Origin: CAVXUB01 sp963764805
GTDB lineage: Bacteria > Actinomycetota > Acidimicrobiia > Acidimicrobiales > Bog-793
Assembly: GCA_963764805.1 (NCBI GenBank)
Contig: CAVXUB010000001.1
Location: forward strand, 806,001 to 870,000
Length of the DNA stretch: 64,000 nt
Reading direction: 5' to 3'
Shown: positions 9,877 through 19,698 of the stretch, piece after piece
Layout: each line of letters opens with the position of its first letter
Numbering within the stretch: position 1 is the first letter of the stretch
The notes under the pieces: model-generated
Database searches by the model: none
What the model saw: only the letters and a program-made list of their open reading frames with translations
What the model was told of the DNA's origin: nothing
Made by a program: the position numbers and the translations under genes

Positions 9877-11175
9877 GTGAGCAACCGCAGGGTCCCGGTC
9901 CAGGCCGCCCGCGTCGCCGTGATCGGCGCCGGCTATGTCGGTCTGACAACCGCCGCCTGCCTCGCCCATCTCGGCCACCAAGTGCACTGCGTGGACGTGG
10001 ACAGCGAACGCGTCGCCGCATTGAAACGAGCCGAGGTGCCGATCCGGGAACTGGACCTCGATGCCCTCGTCGCCGAGGGCCTGGCCACAGGGCGACTGCA
10101 GTTCGGGTGCGATGCCGCAGCAGCCGCCGCTGACGCCGGCTTCGTCTTCATCTGCGTTCCCACGCCTGAGGGGGAGGACGGCGCCGCAGACACAAGCTTT
10201 GTCGCCGCGGCAGTGGACGTGATCCGGACGAGCATCCAGCCGGGCACCGTCGTCGTGCTGAAGTCGACCGCTCCGATCGGCACCACCCGCTGGATAGCGG
10301 AACGACTGCGACGCCAGGATGTCGGCGTCGTCTCCAATCCCGAGTTCCTCTGCGAAGGAACGGCAGTAGGGGACTTCCTCCACCCCTCGCGGGTCGTGGT
10401 GGGGAGCGTCGACGAGCGATGGTCGTCCGCGGTGGCCCGCCTCTATGCCCCGATCGGGGCGCCGATCCTGGTCACAGACGCCGAGTCGGCGGAGACGATC
10501 AAGTACGTGGCGAACACTTTCTTGGCGATGAAGGTCAGTTTCGTGAACGAGGTGGCGGATCTCTGTGACGCCTTCGGGGCGGACGTGCGGAGCGTGGTGG
10601 AGGGTCTCGGCAGAGACGACCGGATCGGCGCCCGCTTTCTGGAGCCTGGTCCGGGCTGGGGCGGCCCCTGCTTTCCGAAGGACACACGAGCGCTTGCCCG
10701 CATGGCCCGCGACAGCGGCTGTGGGGCCGGCCTGTTCGAGCAGGTGATCGACTCCAACAGCACGCACCAGGACCGCGTCGTCGAGAAGGCGAGGCGGCTG
10801 TGCGGGGGGACACTCGAGCGCCGCCGGGTCGCCGTGTGGGGCCTCACCTTCAAGTCGGGGACCGACGACATCCGCCAGTCCCCCTCGATCACGGTTGCAG
10901 CGCGGATGCGCGAGGCGGGAGCCCAGCTTCGCGCCTACGACCCGACGGTCGGCCACCCGGTCGACGGCCTCGACGTCTGCTCAGACCCCTACTCAGCCTG
11001 CCGAGGTGCCGATCTGTTGACGGTGATGACTGGTTGGTCCGAATTCCGTGAGATGGACTTCGTGAAGGCGGCCGCACTGATGCGCACCCCCTCCGTGCTC
11101 GACACCCGCAACCTGCTCGACGCAGATGTCGTACGCAGGGCCGGGCTGCAGTACGAGGGCTTGGGAGTGCGATGA
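9877..11175 (+). CDS. ugd: UDP-glucose 6-dehydrogenase
   Basis: Oxidises UDP-glucose to UDP-glucuronate with two NAD+. The 432 residues contain an N-terminal Rossmann motif VAVIGAGYVGLTTAACLAHLG, then FVFICVPTP. The strand around STAPIGTTR follows, then the linker helix with SAETIKYVANTFLAMKVSF. The catalytic Cys lies in GPGWGGPCFPKDTRAL and the C-terminal NAD/UDP domain has VWGLTFKSGTDD. Start GTG 9877 is preceded by GGAGGG. It overlaps the following epimerase by ATGA (11172-11175), so the two are translationally coupled and form a UDP-glucuronate-to-UDP-xylose-type branch feeding the glycosyltransferases facing them. Confidence 0.93.
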   Translation: MSNRRVPVQAARVAVIGAGYVGLTTAACLAHLGHQVHCVDVDSERVAALKRAEVPIRELDLDALVAEGLATGRLQFGCDAAAAAADAGFVFICVPTPEGEDGAADTSFVAAAVDVIRTSIQPGTVVVLKSTAPIGTTRWIAERLRRQDVGVVSNPEFLCEGTAVGDFLHPSRVVVGSVDERWSSAVARLYAPIGAPILVTDAESAETIKYVANTFLAMKVSFVNEVADLCDAFGADVRSVVEGLGRDDRIGARFLEPGPGWGGPCFPKDTRALARMARDSGCGAGLFEQVIDSNSTHQDRVVEKARRLCGGTLERRRVAVWGLTFKSGTDDIRQSPSITVAARMREAGAQLRAYDPTVGHPVDGLDVCSDPYSACRGADLLTVMTGWSEFREMDFVKAAALMRTPSVLDTRNLLDADVVRRAGLQYEGLGVR

Positions 11176-12228
11176 GCCGGGTCGTCGTCACGGGCGCCGC
11201 CGGCTTTCTCGGCTCGCACCTGTGCGACGCCCTCCTCGCCGACGGTCACGAGGTGATCGGGGTCGACAACCTCTCCTCTGGAAGGCGTACGAACCTGGCG
11301 GACGCGGCGGCGAGCGAGCGCTTCAGTTTCGTAGAAGCCGACATCTGCAAGGGGCTCCATGTGCGGGGGCGCGTCGATGCGGTGGCTCACCTCGCCAGCC
11401 TGGCGTCGCCGCCTGACTACCTCGCTCATCCGATCGAGACGCTGCGGGCCGGCGCTCAGGGCACCGAGGCAGCACTGGAACTGGCCCGAGGGAGCGACGC
11501 CCGCTTCCTGCTCGCCTCCACCAGCGAGATCTACGGGGACCCGAAGATCCATCCGCAGCCGGAGACCTACTGGGGCAACGTCAACCCGATCGGGCCCCGC
11601 AGCTGTTACGACGAGGCGAAACGCTACGCCGAGGCGCTCACGGCCGCCTACCACCGCTACCACGGGACGAACACCGCCATCGCCCGCATCTTCAACACCT
11701 ACGGACCGCGGCTGCGGCCCGGGCGACGGGAGAGTGGTCTCCAACTTCGTGGTGCAGGCGATACGAGGAGAGCGGCTCTCGGTCTACGGGGACGGCAGCC
11801 AGACCCGCAGCCTTTGCTACGTCGACGACCTGTGCGCCGGGCTGAAGGCGCTGCTGTGGTCGGAGAGCAGCGGCCCGATCAACCTCGGCAACCCGTTCGA
11901 GATGAGCGTCCTGGCGATCGCCAAGCTCGTCCTCGCACTCACGGGATCGAGCTCGACAATCCTTTACGCCCCGCTTCCGGCCGACGACCCCGTGCGGCGC
12001 CGGCCGGACATCACGCTCGCCCGGCAGGAGCTGGGGTGGCACCCGGCTGTCGACGTGCGCGACGGGCTCGGGGCGACGATCGACTGGTTCCGCTCGTTAC
12101 CCGAGGAGACGTTGCAGGCGCGCCCGCACAATCAGGAGGCGCCTTCCGGCAACCTCTCGCCCCCTCGCTCGGAACGCCTGGCGGCCTCCACCTCCTCGAC
12201 CAGGGACTCGAGCAGCCTCGCCCGCTGA
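11172..12228 (+). CDS. NAD-dependent epimerase/decarboxylase (UDP-glucuronate decarboxylase-like), frameshifted
   Basis: Extended short-chain dehydrogenase acting on nucleotide sugars. The first frame gives the Rossmann motif TGAAGFLGSHLCDALL, DNLSSGRRTN, the catalytic Ser region STSEIYG, the YxxxK motif YDEAKRY and RIFNTYGPRLRPG. The frame is then lost near 11720 and resumes as DGRVVSNFVVQAIRGE, RSLCYVDDLCAGL, NLGNPFEMSV and RRRPDITLARQELGW. The order and these motifs match UDP-glucuronate decarboxylases (UXS), which agrees with its coupling to UDP-glucose dehydrogenase. The last ~30 codons overlap the end of the convergent glycosyltransferase by 97 bases and do not look family-like, so the true end may be near 12110 and disturbed by another indel. 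Confidence 0.8.
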
Positions 12229-13344
12229 TCGGCGGTGTGCTCGGCCAGCACGCGCCGGCGTGCGGCGGCGCCGACACGCTCCCGGCCGGCGTCATCGACG
12301 CTGTCGAGGAGGGCGAGCACGTCGGCGGTGCCGGAGGCGACGTGGATCTCCTCGCCGGGGACGAACAGCGTGTCGAGACCTTCCCAGCGGATCGGAGATC
12401 ACCGGCGTCGCGCATGCGGCCGCCTCGAACAGCCGGACGCTCGGCGACCAGCCGGCGAGCCGCATGTCGTGACGGGTGACGTTGAGTGTGAACCGTTGCG
12501 AAGAGAAGAAGGCCGGATGATCGGCGGGAGGCAGGTGCCCGAGCATCGTCACGTTCGCCGGCCAGTCCAGCTCGTCGGGGAACATCGAGCCGGCGAGGGC
12601 CATGCGCAGCTGGGGGCGACGCCGGGCGACCTCGACGAGCAGCTCCTCCAGGGCCGCCTGCCTGTCCTCGCTGTAGGTGCCGAGGTATCCGAGGTCGAAC
12701 CGCCTCTCGGTCGCCACCGGCCGGTAGAGCCGAGGATCCACGAAACAGTAGAAAGCCTCCGCCCTCCGCACCCCGTAGCGGGAACGCAGCTCGTCCAGCA
12801 GCGGCCCGGCGGTGAACGAGAGGTAGAGGTCGACCGAGCCCGCCAGCGAGGATGTCAGGTACTCGCAGCGCCCTTCGTCGAGAGCCGCCATGGTGACCGG
12901 GGTGTCGATGTCGTAGAAGGCGGTCACGCCGCCCGACATCTCGAGGACTGTCTCCAGCACCGCGATTCCCTGCGGAACAAAGGAACCGACGACCACCAGA
13001 TCGGCGGCGGCCAGATCTGCTGCGTTGTTGCGCGTCAGGTCGTCGAGAGACTCGTAGAGCGCGATCCGCACGCCGTCCAGTGAGGTCAGGTCCCGCGCCG
13101 CCGCGTACCAGGGCTTGTCGCGCTCCAGGAACAGCACGTCGTGGCCGCGGCGGGCGAGAGCGGCGGTCAGCCCTCGATAGTTGGTGGCGTGGCCGTTGCC
13201 CCACGAGGAGGTGATCGACAGCCCGAGGAAGACGATCCGCAGCGGCCCTGTATTCGGCGGCCCTGTATTCGGCGGTCCTGTCTTCGGCGGCCCCGCGCCG
13301 GGCGGGCCGGCGCCGGGCACCCCCGCATCCAGTGGCCCCGTCAC
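12132..13344 (-). CDS. CgeB-like glycosyltransferase with Pro-rich pentapeptide repeat N-terminus, frameshifted
   Basis: Family 1/CgeB-like glycosyltransferase, last gene of the operon. After GTG 13344 the first ~28 residues are a Pro/Gly repeat (PPNTG, PPNTG, PPKTG) encoded by five 15-bp units at 13244-13318. The enzyme core then starts with LRIVFLGLSITSSWGNGHATNYRG. The C-terminal nucleotide-sugar domain reads LGYLGTYSEDRQ, NVTMLGHLPPADHPAFF and RLFEAAACATPVISD. The frame breaks near 12388 and continues in another frame as RWEGLDTLFVPGEEIHVA to ERLPEGAS, ending at 12132. The start overlaps the previous gene by GTGA. The core is a paralogue of the two upstream glycosyltransferases. Donor and acceptor are unknown. 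Confidence 0.75.
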
Positions 13345-14429
13345 CGCTTGTCCCCGGCGAGGCAGGAGAGCAGCAGCCTCTCCACCTGTCCGGCCCGCCT
13401 CTCGTAGGTGTGCTCGGCGAGCACCCTGGCCGCCCCGCGCCGGCCGATCTCGGCTGCCCGCTCGGGGTCGATCCTGGCGTGCCGCACCACGTCCTCCGCC
13501 GTGTCCGCCACGAGCACCTCTCGGCCGGGCCTGAGGAAGTCGTCGATCCCCTGCCACGAGTCGGTGAGAAGGCATGCGCCCGCACCCGCCGCTTCGAAGA
13601 CGCGGGTGGGCGGCGACCAACCGTTGGCGGCCATCGACTCGCGGGTCACGTTGAGCACCACCTTGGCGGAGCTGTTGACCGCATTGTGAGCCTCGGTGCC
13701 CACGTGGCCGAGCACTTGCACGTTCGGCGGCAGCTGCTTGTCCTCCCAGCCGTTGCCTCCGAGGAGGAAGCGGAGGTCCGGAGCGAGCCGCGCCGCCCGC
13801 ACGAAGAGCTCCTCGATGCGATCTTCCCGGTCTGGCAGCCGGTTGGCGAGCAGGGTGCAGTCGGCGACCAGCTCGGGCACCACCGGAACCCGGTGATGCG
13901 TCGCCGGGTCGAGAGCGTTGTAGACGACCTCCACCCGCCGGGCTCCGAACCGGCAATACCGGTCGACGACAGGCGGCCCACCGCCGTAGGTGAGCACGAC
14001 GTCGTACTCGGGGACCTGCGAGCGCAGCGGATCGGCGGCGTCACCGGCCAGACGGTCGAGGGTCGCCGGCGCATCGACGTCCCAGAAGACGCGCAGGCAG
14101 CCGGCGGGAGCGACAGCGGGGATCAACGCCTCGAGGAGGGCGTCATGCACGCCGACACCGCTCGCCTTGACCATCGCATCGGGGCCGGCGGCGGCGGCCG
14201 CCGCTACCGCCTCGCGCACCGGGCGCTCGCTTCCTGCCTCGTACACGACGACATCGGCATAGGGAAGGGAGTCGACGTCGCGGTGCTCCTGCCGGCCGAA
14301 GGCGTCAGGCTCGTAGAAGGTGACGTGATGGCCCCGGTCGGCAAGGCCACGGATGATGCCGCGGTAGTACGTGCACGCCCCGTTCCACCAGGACGAGAGG
14401 AGGCTGGAGCCGAAGAAGGCGATCTTCAC
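13341..14429 (-). CDS. CgeB-like glycosyltransferase
   Basis: A 362-residue, intact, cytoplasmic glycosyltransferase of the GT-B fold. The N-terminus MKIAFFGSSLLSSWWNGACT aligns with both neighbours. The C-terminal half carries NVQVLGHVGTEAHNAVN, KVVLNVTRESMA and the donor-binding loop RVFEAAGAGACLLTD followed by WQGIDDFLRPG. That pattern is typical of family 1 transferases related to the spore-coat protein CgeB. No membrane segment is present. It overlaps both neighbours by 4 bases (14426-14429 and 13341-13344), so the three enzymes are made together. Probably adds one sugar of a surface polysaccharide repeat; the specificity cannot be read. Confidence 0.82.
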   Translation of the reverse strand: MKIAFFGSSLLSSWWNGACTYYRGIIRGLADRGHHVTFYEPDAFGRQEHRDVDSLPYADVVVYEAGSERPVREAVAAAAAAGPDAMVKASGVGVHDALLEALIPAVAPAGCLRVFWDVDAPATLDRLAGDAADPLRSQVPEYDVVLTYGGGPPVVDRYCRFGARRVEVVYNALDPATHHRVPVVPELVADCTLLANRLPDREDRIEELFVRAARLAPDLRFLLGGNGWEDKQLPPNVQVLGHVGTEAHNAVNSSAKVVLNVTRESMAANGWSPPTRVFEAAGAGACLLTDSWQGIDDFLRPGREVLVADTAEDVVRHARIDPERAAEIGRRGAARVLAEHTYERRAGQVERLLLSCLAGDKR

Positions 14430-15529
14430 GCCGGTCGCACCTCGATCCCCAACTCAGCGCAGATCCCGTAGAGCTCGGCCACCCGGTGCGCACAGGTGTG
14501 GCGGGAGTGGATCCGTCGCAGGCCGCTGGCGGCGAGCGAGTCCGCCAGCTCCCGATCGGCGAGCACCTCCGAGATGCACGCCTTCATCGCGTCGCCGTCT
14601 GCCGCCATCAGGAAGTCCTCTCCCACTTCGAACAGCCCCTCGCAATCGTCCCAGGGCGCGGACACAAGGGGGATCCCGCATGCCAGCGCCTCGAACACGC
14701 GGATCGTCGGGATGCCGGGCAACCGCTCGACGTAGGGCCGGCGAGGGACGTGGACGGTGACGTCGTGGCCGGCGAAGAGCGCCGGGACCTGATGGTTGGC
14801 GACCCAACCCCGGTACGAGATCCCCGCCTCGCCGAGGGCGGCGACGGCCTCGGGCGGGTAGCGAACTCCATAGACGTTCGCATCGAGCGAGAGCGCAGCG
14901 ACCGGCCGGACGAGGAACTCGAGCAGCTCGGCGGTCCGCTCGCCGTCTCCCCAGTTGCCGATCCAGACGAGATCGCCCTGCCGGGGAACGCCCTGCAGCG
15001 GTTTGAAGATCCGGACGTCTGCCGCCTCGTGCCAGGTCCACGCCCGCTCCGCCCAGCCCCGATCGAGGTAGATCGCCCGGATCGCGCCCCCGAACGCCAG
15101 CACGCCGTCGTAGCCCGAGAGGTCGTAGGCCGCCATCCTCTCGGGGGCGCTCACCGCCCGGTGGTGCGTGTCGTGGAAGAGGAGCCTGTAGCCGCCGCTC
15201 GGCTTGTGCCGGCCCAGCCAGCGCACGACGTCGGGATGGTTCCACTCGTGAACCAGGACCACGTCGGCGCCCTCGGCGAGCGAGGCGACCGTCGCCTCTT
15301 CCCTCTCGTAGGTGGTGCTCGACAGCCCGGGGTAGGCGGCGAGGACGGCCGAGATCGAGCCGGCGCCGTGCTCCGCCTCCAGGCGCGCCCTGCTCCAGGC
15401 GCCCTCGGGCTCGAAGACGGCACCGTGTGGCCATCCGATGCCAGCTCGGTCGACCACCCCCCGCAGGAAGTGCGCGTTGCCGTGGTTCCAGTCCGACAGC
15501 AGCGAGTGGCAGAAGATGGCGACCTTCAT
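14426..15529 (-). CDS. CgeB-like glycosyltransferase
   Basis: A 367-residue intact GT-B transferase, the first of three tandem paralogues. It starts at ATG 15529 with MKVAIFCHSLLSDWNHGNAH, the same opening pattern as the next two enzymes. Further landmarks are VVLVHEWNHPDVVRWLG, FHDTHHRAVS, GDLVWIGNWGDGERTAEL and RVFEALACGIPLVSAPWDD. The last two are the donor-site helix and loop of family 1 transferases. The frame is open much further upstream, but that part is antisense of a different gene. ATGA overlaps on both sides tie it to its neighbours. Confidence 0.82.
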   Translation of the reverse strand: MKVAIFCHSLLSDWNHGNAHFLRGVVDRAGIGWPHGAVFEPEGAWSRARLEAEHGAGSISAVLAAYPGLSSTTYEREEATVASLAEGADVVLVHEWNHPDVVRWLGRHKPSGGYRLLFHDTHHRAVSAPERMAAYDLSGYDGVLAFGGAIRAIYLDRGWAERAWTWHEAADVRIFKPLQGVPRQGDLVWIGNWGDGERTAELLEFLVRPVAALSLDANVYGVRYPPEAVAALGEAGISYRGWVANHQVPALFAGHDVTVHVPRRPYVERLPGIPTIRVFEALACGIPLVSAPWDDCEGLFEVGEDFLMAADGDAMKACISEVLADRELADSLAASGLRRIHSRHTCAHRVAELYGICAELGIEVRPA

Positions 15530-16598
15530 GAGGGCGCGCCGGAGCGGAGGCGCCGGTAGAGGCGGGCGTACGCGCCTGCCATCCGGCGGGAGCTGTAGCG
15601 CCGGGCCCTGCGGCAAGCGCTCCGCCCGAGCTCGGCCACCCTCTCGGGTTTCGAAGCCAGCTCCGAGAGGCAGCTCACCAGAGCGTCGGCGTCGCGAGGC
15701 GGTACGTACACCGCCGCCTCGCCCCACACCTCGCGCAAGCTCTCGATGTCCCCGAGCACCAGGGCACAGCTGCTGGCGGCAGCCTCCAGCGGTGCGAGCC
15801 CGAACGGTTCGTAGAGGGCCGGATGAGCGAAGATCGCCGCCCGGCGCATCAGCGACTCCAGCTCGTGGTGCGGGAGAGTTCCGAGCAGGTGCGCGGCGAG
15901 GCGCGACGGGTGATCGTCGAGCGAGGAGCCACTGTCGCCGGCGATCACGACCGCCCAGTTCAGTTGCCGCGCCGCCTCTTTCAGGACAGCAAGGTTCTTG
16001 GCCATGTCCCACACGCGCCCGGCCCCGAGGATCATCGGCTCCTTGCCGGCGGGGTCGACCGGCTTGCCGTCACACTCGTCCCGTTGGGGATCACCGTGCC
16101 GCGCCGGCACCCGTAGAGGGTGCGAGCGAGCCGAGCATCGCCCTCGTAGGCGCCACGACCGCGTCGGCGGCCCGCAGGCCGGCTCGCACGCGGCGGCGGT
16201 ACTCGCACCACTCGTCCGGTGCATCGGCTCCGTGCACCGCCTGCCACCAGGAGAGCACACACGAGTGGCCGGCCACTACGACGGGCCTCCCCAAGGCAGA
16301 GCCGCGTGGCAGTAGCCGTTCAGGTGCACGACATCCGCCGGAGGCTGTCTGCGAGGGCGAGCAGCCAGGCCCCGGCCCGCTCGACGTCCTCCCAGGGAGA
16401 CGGGCTCCACTCCAGCGCGTAGTCGCTCTCGATCAGCTCGGCCACGCGGCCCGCTCCGCCTCTCGACGCTGCTCGTCGGTAGGGCGTTGCCCCATCGTCG
16501 CCACGTAGACGTCGTCGCCCTCCGGCACGAGGGCTGCGGCAGCCGGTCGCGTACGTCCACACGCCGCCCACGGCGTCGGCGGTCATGAGCACCCGCAT
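15526..16598 (-). pseudogene. Family 4 glycosyltransferase, broken by several frameshifts
   Basis: The remains of a GT4-type transferase can be followed through three frames. The start, MRVLMTADAVGGVWTYAT, lies at 16598. Continuations are GDDVYVATMGQRPTDEQRRE, then VAELIESDYALEWSPSPWED, DVVHLNGYCHAALPWGGP and VVVAGHSCVLSWWQAVHGA, then VIPNGTSV. From about 16080 one clean frame runs to 15526 with MILGAGRVWDMAKNLAVLK, AHPALYEPFGLAPLEAAASS and VYVPPRDADALV. At least five shifts are needed between 16598 and 16060. EPFGLAPLEAAA is the donor-site motif of GT4 enzymes. Either the sequence is poor here or the N-terminal half is decaying while the C-terminal half is intact. Confidence 0.7.
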
Positions 16599-16600
16599 CG

Positions 16601-17616
16601 TCAACCGCCGTAGATCCGGTCCAGCACGGAGGCCACTTCGCACCAGCTCCAGGCTTGTGCGTCAAACCCTTCCCCGGCTCCCCAGCCGGCGTGCCCATTC
16701 CGACAGGCCTCGCCCGCCCCAGTCGTCCGGTGGCGCGGCGAGCACGCGGCTCGACGTTCGCGTGTGGTAGTGGGAGGTGAGGTCGAAGAAGGAGCCGGCG
16801 ACGTTGTGGAAAGAGACGGCGCCGATGCGGGCCCGTAGAAGGTCGCCTCGATGACCGCGTCGCACCCGCGTGGGGGAACCAGGAGCAGGCGATGTCGACT
16901 GTCGCTCCTGTCGAGAGCTCGAGCCGTGCGGTGGCGAAGTCCTCCACCTAACCGGTCGCCGGACGCCCGTCGGCGCGGCCGTCGAAGGGCACGCCCTCCC
17001 GGTAGAGGCGGGCGCTCACTCGCTCGACCTTGGCGTCGCCGAGCACCTACAGCGCCAGGTCGACGAGATGGATCCCGAGATCGATCACGCAGCCGCCACC
17101 CGCCAGCCGCCGTCCCGGTACCAAGCCTTGTCGGGGCCATAGGCGTTGTGGAAGCGGAGGTCGGCCGCGAACAGCGGCCCGGTGGCACCCGATGCGACCG
17201 CCTCCCGCATCGCCTCGACGGCCCTCACCTTGCGGTAGGACGAGATCCACCGCCAGCAGCTTGCCGGCACGCTCCGCCGCACTGACCACCGCCCGGCCTC
17301 GGCGCGTCGCGGCCTAGAGGCTTCTGGCAGAAGACAGCCATCCCAGCTTCGAGCGCAGCCGTGCCTGCGAGGCGTGCAGGGCACTCGGCGTGGCGATGAC
17401 GATGCCGTCGAGGCCGAGATCGCCACCCAGGATCTCCTGCTCGCGCACAGCACGGGCGCCCACCGCCTCGGCGACCGCCTCGGCCAGCGACGCGTCGGCA
17501 TCGCAGACGGCCGCCGCCACGCCCTCACCGGAGGCGATCAGCGCCTCCATCCGGCTGCGCCCGATCCATCCCGTGCCGAGGAAACCCAGCCGAGGCTTGA
17601 ACGCGCTCGCTGTCAC
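16601..17616 (-). pseudogene. Gfo/Idh/MocA-family oxidoreductase, many frameshifts and two in-frame TAG codons
   Basis: NAD(P)-dependent sugar oxidoreductase remnant. The first ~90 codons are clean: GTG 17616, Rossmann motif LGFLGTGWIGRSRMEAL, VCDADASLAEAVAEA, then DGIVIATPSALHASQAR. After 17340 the frame changes repeatedly. Recognisable pieces are VSAAERAGKLLAVD, LFAADLRFHNAYGPDKAWYR, CVIDLGIHLVDLAL, VLGDAKVERVSARLYREGV, VEDFATARLELSTGATV and EVASVLDRIYGG at the end. The segment from 17100 to 16900 reads in a single frame except for TAG at 17047-17049, where relatives usually have an aromatic residue, and TAG at 16948-16950, before VEDFA. GTGA overlap with the upstream dehydrogenase. Such enzymes often act with a zinc dehydrogenase in sugar modification. 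Confidence 0.7.
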
Positions 17617-18597
17617 ATCATCACCAGCGCCTTGACGAAACCCTCCTCCTCGCCGAGCAGAGCCGCCACCGCCTCGTCGATCCGCTCCAACTCGAACAGG
17701 TGGGTGTACGAGGGGCTCGGATCGATCCAGCCGGAGGCGACCGCCGCCGCCGCCCGCCTGATCCCCTCCAGGCGCACCGAGTCGTCGCGCTCGTGCGGCG
17801 TTGACGACATCGAGACCCCGCCAGTTCCAGAGCTGCATGTCGACCGTCCGCGATCCGTCCTGGTGGTAGCCGGCGATGACGAGCCGGCCCCTGACGCCGC
17901 AGAGCTGTGCCGCCAGGTCGAGAGCTTCCTGGGAGCCGGCGGCCTCGATCACCACGTCGCACATCTGGCCGCCGGTCAGGTCGCCGATGGCCGCCGCGAC
18001 AGCGGTCACGGGGGTCGAGCGCTTCGGCGGCCCCAGCTTGCAGGCGACGTCCGCGCGAGCTCGCCGCCGCGAGACTGCGATCACCCGCGCCCCCGAGCGA
18101 GCGGCGATCGCCACCAGCAGGGAACCGAGGAAACCGCAGCCGACGACCGCCACCGTGTCGGCGGGGGCGATGCCGGTGCGGGCAAAGACGTTGAAGGCGC
18201 AGCCGATGGCCTCTCCCGGGAACGGCATCCCGTTCAGCTGGGCGGGAAGCGGTACCAGACGGTCGACGGCGACATCCACCCGGTCGGCGAGCGCCGCCTC
18301 GTTGAGCATTGCCACCCTCGCCCCGAGCCGCAACGAGTCCGTCGACTCACGGCCGGAGCTCGAAACCTCCTCCACCACGCCCCATGCCTCGTGCCCCGGC
18401 GCTCCCGCCGCGAGCGGGTAGGAGAACCAGGGCCTGCCTTCGAAGAGCGGGATGTTGGACCCGCAGAGCCCGCAGCCTTCGACTCTCACCCTCGCCATGC
18501 CGGGCGGAAGGGGGCCGAGCGTCCGCTCGACTACGACCACCCGCCGAGGCATCTCGACGAGGGCCGCACGGTGTCGGGGGCTTGACGCACCTGTCAT
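17613..18597 (-). CDS. Zinc-type medium-chain dehydrogenase, frameshifted near 17805
   Basis: Medium-chain alcohol/polyol dehydrogenase. It starts MTGASSPRHRAALVE at ATG 18597. The GroES-like half shows VRVEGCGLCGSNIPLFEG (zinc Cys in GCGLCGSN) and GAPGHEAWGVVEEV (catalytic-zinc His-Glu). The Rossmann half shows VAVVGCGFLGSLLVAIAA and CDVVIEAAGSQEALDLA. After LWNWRGLDVVNA the frame breaks near 17805. The C-terminus resumes as HERDDSVRLEGIRRAAAAVA to FVKALVMM in another frame. The four-cysteine structural zinc loop is absent, as in several sugar-cluster homologues. It is coupled by GTGA to the Gfo/Idh gene, a pairing common in polysaccharide loci. Confidence 0.75.
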
Positions 18598-18607
18598 CGA
18601 GCCACTG

Positions 18608-19698
18608 TCAGCGGAGTGACATCGGGAGGTCTTGCGCCTGCTCGGACAGCCAGGCGTGGAGCGACGCGAGACCCTCGTCAACCCCCACCCGTGGCCGCCA
18701 ACCGGTCGCATCCTCGAAACAGCGGGTGTCCGACACGAACCACGGCTGGTCTCCGATGCGGCGCGGGCCGTAGGCGACCTCGACCGGATGGCCCTGCAGC
18801 TCTCCGATCCGACGGAGCACCTGGTTCAGGCTGACGGCGTTGGCGGGACCGCCACCGATGTTGTAGGGCCGGCCGGCCAGGCCGCGGGCGTTCTCGATGG
18901 CGAGCAGCATGGCGTCGACCAGGTCGTCGACGAACAGGATGTCCCTGACCTGCTTGCCGTCGCCGTAGACGGTGACGGGGAGCCCCTCGACGCGCCGAGC
19001 GGGTGAAGTGCGCCACCCATCCCTGGTCTTCGGTCCCCTGCTGGTGCCGGCCGTAGATGCAGCTCATCCGGAAGACGATTGCCGGGATGCCGAAGCTCCT
19101 GCCGTAGTCCAGCACGTACTGGTCGGCGCCCCCCTTCGAGCAGCCATACGGGCTGTGGAAGCTGAGGGGGTGGTGCTCGCCGATCCCGACCGTGCGCAAC
19201 GCCTCGTCTTCTGGCTCGTGCCTCCCGGAGCGTTCGGCGATTGCGGCCCATCCGAGATCGCCGTACACCTTGTTCGTCGACGTGAACAGGATCGGGGGCG
19301 GATCGGGTCGCGCCCGCAGCGCCTCCAGCACGTTGAGCGTCCCCCCGAGGTTGACAGCGAAGTCACGCATCGGGTCGGTGAGGCTGTGGGTGACCGCAAC
19401 CTGCGCCGCCAGGTGGAACACCGCGTCCACGTCGCCCGCCGCCCGCCGCACCGCCGGCGCGTCCTCACCCCGCCCTGATCACCTCCAGCCCGGCGCCGCC
19501 GACCTCCTGCAGATGGGCGAGGTTCCGCTCCACACCCGGGCGGGACAGGTCGTCGAGGATCACGACCTCATCCCCCGAACGAAGCAGCCGTTCGGCCAGG
19601 TTGCAGCCGACGAAGCCGGCCCCGCCGGTGATCAGGTGGCGCCGCCTGTGGGCAGCATCTCCGGCAGCATCTCCGGCGGCAGCATCTCGGTGACTCAT
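18608..19698 (-). CDS. NAD-dependent sugar epimerase (CDP-tyvelose/UDP-glucose epimerase type), two frameshifts
   Basis: Extended SDR acting on a nucleotide sugar. ATG 19698 begins a ~20-residue low-complexity leader (AAAGDAAGDAA) before the Rossmann motif HLITGGAGFVGCNLAERLL. The first shift lies near 19480. The next frame gives VDAVFHLAAQVAVTHSLTDP, LFTSTNKVYGDLG (catalytic Ser/Thr), YGCSKGGADQY (YxxxK) and FRMSCIYGRHQQGTEDQGW. The second shift lies near 19000. The last frame gives RPYNIGGGPANAVSLN, FVSDTRCFEDATGWRP and ends at 18608. TNKVYG and the GRHQQGTEDQGW segment match CDP-paratose/tyvelose 2-epimerase-like proteins. It overlaps the upstream epimerase by ATGA. Confidence 0.75.

Noticed and set aside
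9685..10956. 423-codon minus-strand frame opposite ugd
   Set aside because: Antisense of the UDP-glucose dehydrogenase; the protein is rich in His, Arg and Asp with no recognisable fold.
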